Assembly (NCBI RefSeq): GCF_000003855.2
Contig: NW_003101672.1
Coordinates: forward strand, 1,630,134 to 1,694,133
Direction: 5' to 3'
DNA from: Blastomyces gilchristii SLH14081
Taxonomy: Eukaryota; Ascomycota; Eurotiomycetes; Onygenales; Ajellomycetaceae
Length of the DNA: 64,000 bases
This document shows positions 60,582 to 64,000 of the stretch, one piece after another (positions within the stretch are counted from its first letter, which is position 1; each line of letters opens with the position of its first letter). The notes beneath the pieces were generated by a model, which saw only the letters and a program-made list of their open reading frames with translations, ran no database searches and was not told the DNA's origin. The position numbers and the translations under genes are program-made.

Positions 60582-63095
60582 ATGGCAGCAGAAAAATTAG
60601 GAGAAGAGGACCTCAATACTAGCGAAATCTGGGATTGGGCGGTCAATTGTGACGCTTTTGGTCTTCATTCTCACCAGTATTTAAGATAAATCTGTCAGCA
60701 GGCGCATACTTTTGGTTGCGCGATTAGTTAACCCTCTAGCAATGGCCCAGATATCGTCGTCCTGGCCCCCTTTCACATCCCGATCCTCATTCCGCGGCAG
60801 CTGGTGGAAACTGTCGTTGATGCGCTCAGTGCGTTGAGAATAATACCGCCCAGGAAGGTCCAGTACCAGCAGGATCCCGCCGCCGACGGCGAGGATGTAG
60901 ATGATGATCAGAATGGCAAAGTCAAGCGCAAGGCCTTTCTACGATGGAATTTTCCCATGAATTTTGTAACTGCGCCCTTGATCGCAGATCTTTTCCTGCT
61001 GGCCATTCTTGCTATTGGTCGAGAAGAGGTCCGCGGTGGTACGGTGGTACGCTGGGTGCGAACAATATATCCCCGCTTGATACCATGGCTTTCTTCATTA
61101 CGCTGGCCTACATTGCTATTTCTATCGGCTCGTCTGGGCTTATTAGGTTCCTGGCATTTAAAGGACTTCAAAAGGGAGGCAAGGTTGGGCATCGGCTCTT
61201 CTTCTACCTTTACGCTTTTTTCTTCGGCCTGGGGAGCTTCATTGGCAACGACCCTATTGTCCTCTCCGGAACTGCGTTCCTTGCCTACATGACTCGGGTA
61301 TCAAGCAATATCATTCATCCTAGAGCCTGGATCCACACACAATTCGCGGTGGCCAACATCGCGTCTGCAATTCTCGTCTCCTCCAACCCGACTAACCCAG
61401 TCCTTTGAGATCAAGTTCATTGTCTACACGGCAAACATGATCGTCCCAGTCATTGCAACCGCCATTGTTTTATTTCCCTTTTTGCTATACATCATCTTTG
61501 CGGATCCGGCCCCTATCCCATTTTCCATTGAGATGCACGAATTGTCGGAGGAAGCGAAAGCAATGAAGCCTGTGAATCCTAATATTCCTCATGCGCGAGG
61601 ATTGGCTGAGGAGGAAGAGGGCAATGCAAATGACGATCAGGTGAAGCTTCTCTCCCTGGAAGAGATTATGAACCCTTTCCTGGACAAAGGCGGCGCGGCT
61701 TTCGGAGCCGTCATTATGATAGCTACGCTTGTTACCCTCCTGGCCCTTAACGCTTCGACCAAGAACATTATCCTATTTTTTGGGTAACCTTGCCCGCGGC
61801 GCTTGTTATGTTTTTCTGGGACGTTGCTTTCGGATGGTACCACCGGGAGGAGACTCGTGAGATTGCTCGCAAAGGTCGACTGGAGGTTAAAAAAAGCTCG
61901 ACTGGAACTTATGTATAGGGCGGAGGAATTACGGCTTGCGGTTCTAGGGCAGAAAGAGCAGGATTCTATGGATGCGTATGGGACCCCTCTAGTATTGACC
62001 CAGTCGCCTGAGCCTCATTCACAAGACCAGTCCAGGCATAGTGGCAGCGGTGATGGGGGTGGCGGCGGTAAGAGCCACAGTACCTCGAATACTGATGATG
62101 ATATTACATTGGCGGTCGCTGCTTCCAAGCAAGTTCCTACAATCCTTACCTCCGAGACAGATGACAGACCAACTCTCGTATCGACACCTCCCCGTGAACC
62201 ATCACCCTCATCTGTGCGTATATACCAAGCGACAATCAACTACCGAACGGCCAAGGGTCAACCACGAGCGCGGTCACCATGATAGGCGAGAAACAGGAAA
62301 TAACCAACACCCACGCCAGCCAGTCATCGTCCCAGCAGCAACAAGGGACGATATTAAGCGAAGGACAGATATTTTCTAATCGAATGTCTCAAGAGCTGGC
62401 ACGGCAGCAAGATCGTGGACCGGCAACGATAGTCTCGCTCCTTGCGGAAGCCTACCGCTGGACTCAGGATACTTTCCCTACCGTCACAGCAGTAGTCGCC
62501 CACTTACCATATGCACGTGTGCCCTTTGCTTTCACCATGTTCATTCTCGTGCAAGCGCTTGTCACCAAAGGTTGGATGCCCGTGTTTGCCTACGGATGGG
62601 ACCATTGGGTAAACAAAACAGGCACAATCGGTGCAATTGGCGGCATGGGCTTTCTCTCAGTGATATTATGTAACGCGAGTTCTCCGTCGTTCCCTCCTAT
62701 CCTATTTAAATGATTTGACGTCATCAAAACGAAACTTCGTTGGCATGAAGTTCACCGGAACGAACATCGGCACTACAATTCTCCTCTCCCGTGTCATCCA
62801 AGCATGGCAAAAAATCCACGAGGTGAACCACACCCCCATATCTGACCGCACATTCTAGGCGATGGATGGTGTACAGCATCGCAATCGGCGTCAACTACGG
62901 CGCATTTAGCACGGCCTTTAGCGCTTCACTCGCTGGTATGCTCTGGAGAGACATCCTAGCCCGAAAACACATCCGAGTCCGTAGCCTTCGAGTCAATCTA
63001 CCCATCATTGCCATTCCATGGCGGTTGGCCTTTCTGTCCTCATCGGGGAAGTGTACATTATCAGAGACAACTCTCCCTACAAGCCTGTGGAATGA
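60582..63095 (+). pseudogene. Frameshifted ArsB/NhaD-type permease
   Basis: The protein is recognisable from end to end but is scattered over all three frames: RSIVTLLVFILTS, an intron, then LAPFHIPILIPRQLVETVVD, NFVTAPLIADLFLLAILAIG, ANNISPLDTMAFFITLAYIA, GSFIGNDPIVLSGTAFLAYM, HPRAWIHTQFAVANIASAIL, VSSNPTNPVL, EIMNPFLDKGGAAFGAV, FWDVAFGWYHREETREIARK and GVNYGAFSTAFSASLAGML. This order fits the fungal ArsB/NhaD branch of the ion-transporter superfamily. Breaks include frame changes near 60640 and 61040, TGA at 61406, TAA at 61785, a frame change near 61890, another near 62210-62280, TAG at 62852 and shifts near 62990 and 63030. An AAC|GCGAGT donor near 62673 may be a GC-type intron start. So many small lesions with good residual similarity suggest fairly recent loss. 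Substrate unknown (arsenite, Na+ or organic anion exchange occur in the superfamily). Confidence 0.88.
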
Positions 63096-63257
63096 TGTGA
63101 CTCGCTCCACCGCGTTTGTTTGGTTTCTTTTATGTTGGCTTCTACGACGTTACACATTTCGTATCCTTAGACTTTTCTTTTTTTCTGGTTCTCAACTCCA
63201 CTTCTTCTTTTCTTTTCTTTTCTCTTCTCTTTCTTTTCTTTTCTCTTCTCTTTCTTT

Positions 63258-63289
<32 letters not shown>

Positions 63290-63745
63290 TTTTCCCCCTC
63301 ACTGTCTAGACAAATTCATGACGTAACGAACTTTGTAAATAATTCTTTAATGAATAAACTGTTAATACAAATAATCTTCACATTTTACTAGAGATTCTCT
63401 TTGACTAATTGACTAACATGGCAGTATCTATTGGACGTGGATAATTTTGTTGGACCACAAAAGGCAACACATCTCCTTCCGGGCCTAACGAAATGGCAGA
63501 ATATAATGAGCCACCTGCGAGACTATGAACAGTAACAAGCAAATTAGTCCTTCGCAGCACGTATGTATCGTCTATTATGATCTAGCTATCGGTAGAAATG
63601 TGGAAGTGAAATATGTATATCTGGGTTAAAAACGAATCAGTTAACTCAACAAAGGTGCAATAAAATCGTTTCATCATTAGTCCTATGCTTCCATTCGCGC
63701 CCAGGTCATGAAAACCAAATCACAATCCTTGCGGAAAAGGACTAT
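63096..63745. other. Intergenic spacer with TTTC repeat
   Basis: A TTCTTT/CTTT-type microsatellite runs from about 63203 to 63292. No gene recognised; it lies between the ends of two converging genes. Confidence 0.6.
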
Positions 63746-64000
63746 CTAGTTAAGAGCCATGAGAACATCACTGTCACCATCACTGTCACTGTCAACATCT
63801 CCATTAGCACCAACACCAACATCACCACGATCACCATCTGCCCCGCCGCCAACACCAACATCAACACAAGTATTAACACACTCTCTGGCCCGTATAACTG
63901 CCAAGGCAGCCTCTGCAGCCTTGGCCTCAACCTCCGTAAGGCTAACCCCCTCATTTTCTTCAACAACACACTCGTCCCCTACAAAGACCTTACAGGTCCA
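63746..64000 (-). CDS. C-terminal end of a gene, possibly with a dsRNA-binding-like fold
   Basis: An open frame runs from the window edge to TAG at 63746-63748. It begins WTCKVFVGDECVVEENEGVS and then LTEVEAKAAEAALAVIRA, the beta-beta-alpha shape and Ala-rich final helix seen in double-stranded-RNA-binding domains, where A-K-x-x-A-A-x-x-A-L closes the fold. A low-complexity Gly/Asp tail follows (VGVGGGADGDRGDVGVG, then DSDSDGDSD). Too little is visible to name the protein. If the dsRBD reading is right it could be an RNase III or Dicer-related end, but this is inference. Confidence 0.5.
   Translation of the reverse strand, partial: WTCKVFVGDECVVEENEGVSLTEVEAKAAEAALAVIRARECVNTCVDVGVGGGADGDRGDVGVGANGDVDSDSDGDSDVLMALN

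Overview
The window is nuclear DNA of a filamentous ascomycete. Short introns with GTAAGT/GTATGT-type donors and CTAAC-type branch points interrupt most genes, and the proteins are fungal families: a KRE6/SKN1-type glucan-synthesis protein, a Cyc8/Ssn6 corepressor, and Eurotiomycete-type APH-like kinases. Gene density is low, with intergenic spacers of up to about 7 kb rich in microsatellites. I infer a Eurotiomycete, probably Onygenales; this rests on protein style, not on a database search. One 100-N scaffold gap lies at 6644-6743.

Layout. 1-1194 (-): 3'-truncated secreted, single-pass membrane protein. 1195-7119: long spacer and leader containing the gap. 7120-8785 (+): mitochondrial pyruvate-dehydrogenase-type kinase. 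11054-12607 (+): monocarboxylate-type MFS transporter with two in-frame TGA codons. About 12860-13895 (+): decayed O-methyltransferase. 14903-16263 (-): uncharacterised protein. 17358-19767 (-): KRE6/SKN1-like GH16 protein. 23050-23709 (-): uncharacterised protein. 24255-25561 (-): fructosamine-kinase-family protein. 26435-28056 (-): ribosomal protein uL3, with its start codon split by an intron. About 28790-30369 (+): decayed APH-like kinase. 31459-31908 (+): GFA-domain protein. 31909-38828: very long spacer ending in an uORF-bearing leader. 38829-42293 (+): Ssn6/Cyc8. 45696-47521 (+): two-helix membrane orphan. 48720-52856 (-): RRP12. 53844-54821 (-): LSM1. 56254-57522 (-): zinc-finger-like protein. 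60582-63095 (+): frameshifted ArsB/NhaD-type permease pseudogene. 63746-end (-): C-terminus of another gene.

How it fits together. Intact genes are core functions: ribosome assembly (uL3, RRP12), mRNA decay (LSM1), transcriptional repression (Ssn6), wall glucan (KRE6-like) and control of pyruvate oxidation. Accessory functions (two transporters, a methyltransferase, an APH-like kinase) are broken. This looks like a housekeeping backbone shedding its accessory genes.

Two non-genic patterns stand out. The 9-mer TACTCCGTA/TACGGAGTA occurs at least 12 times, always outside coding sequence. GTAC-rich inverted repeats recur in the spacers. Neither is explained by the annotated genes, and they are the best candidates here for something undescribed.
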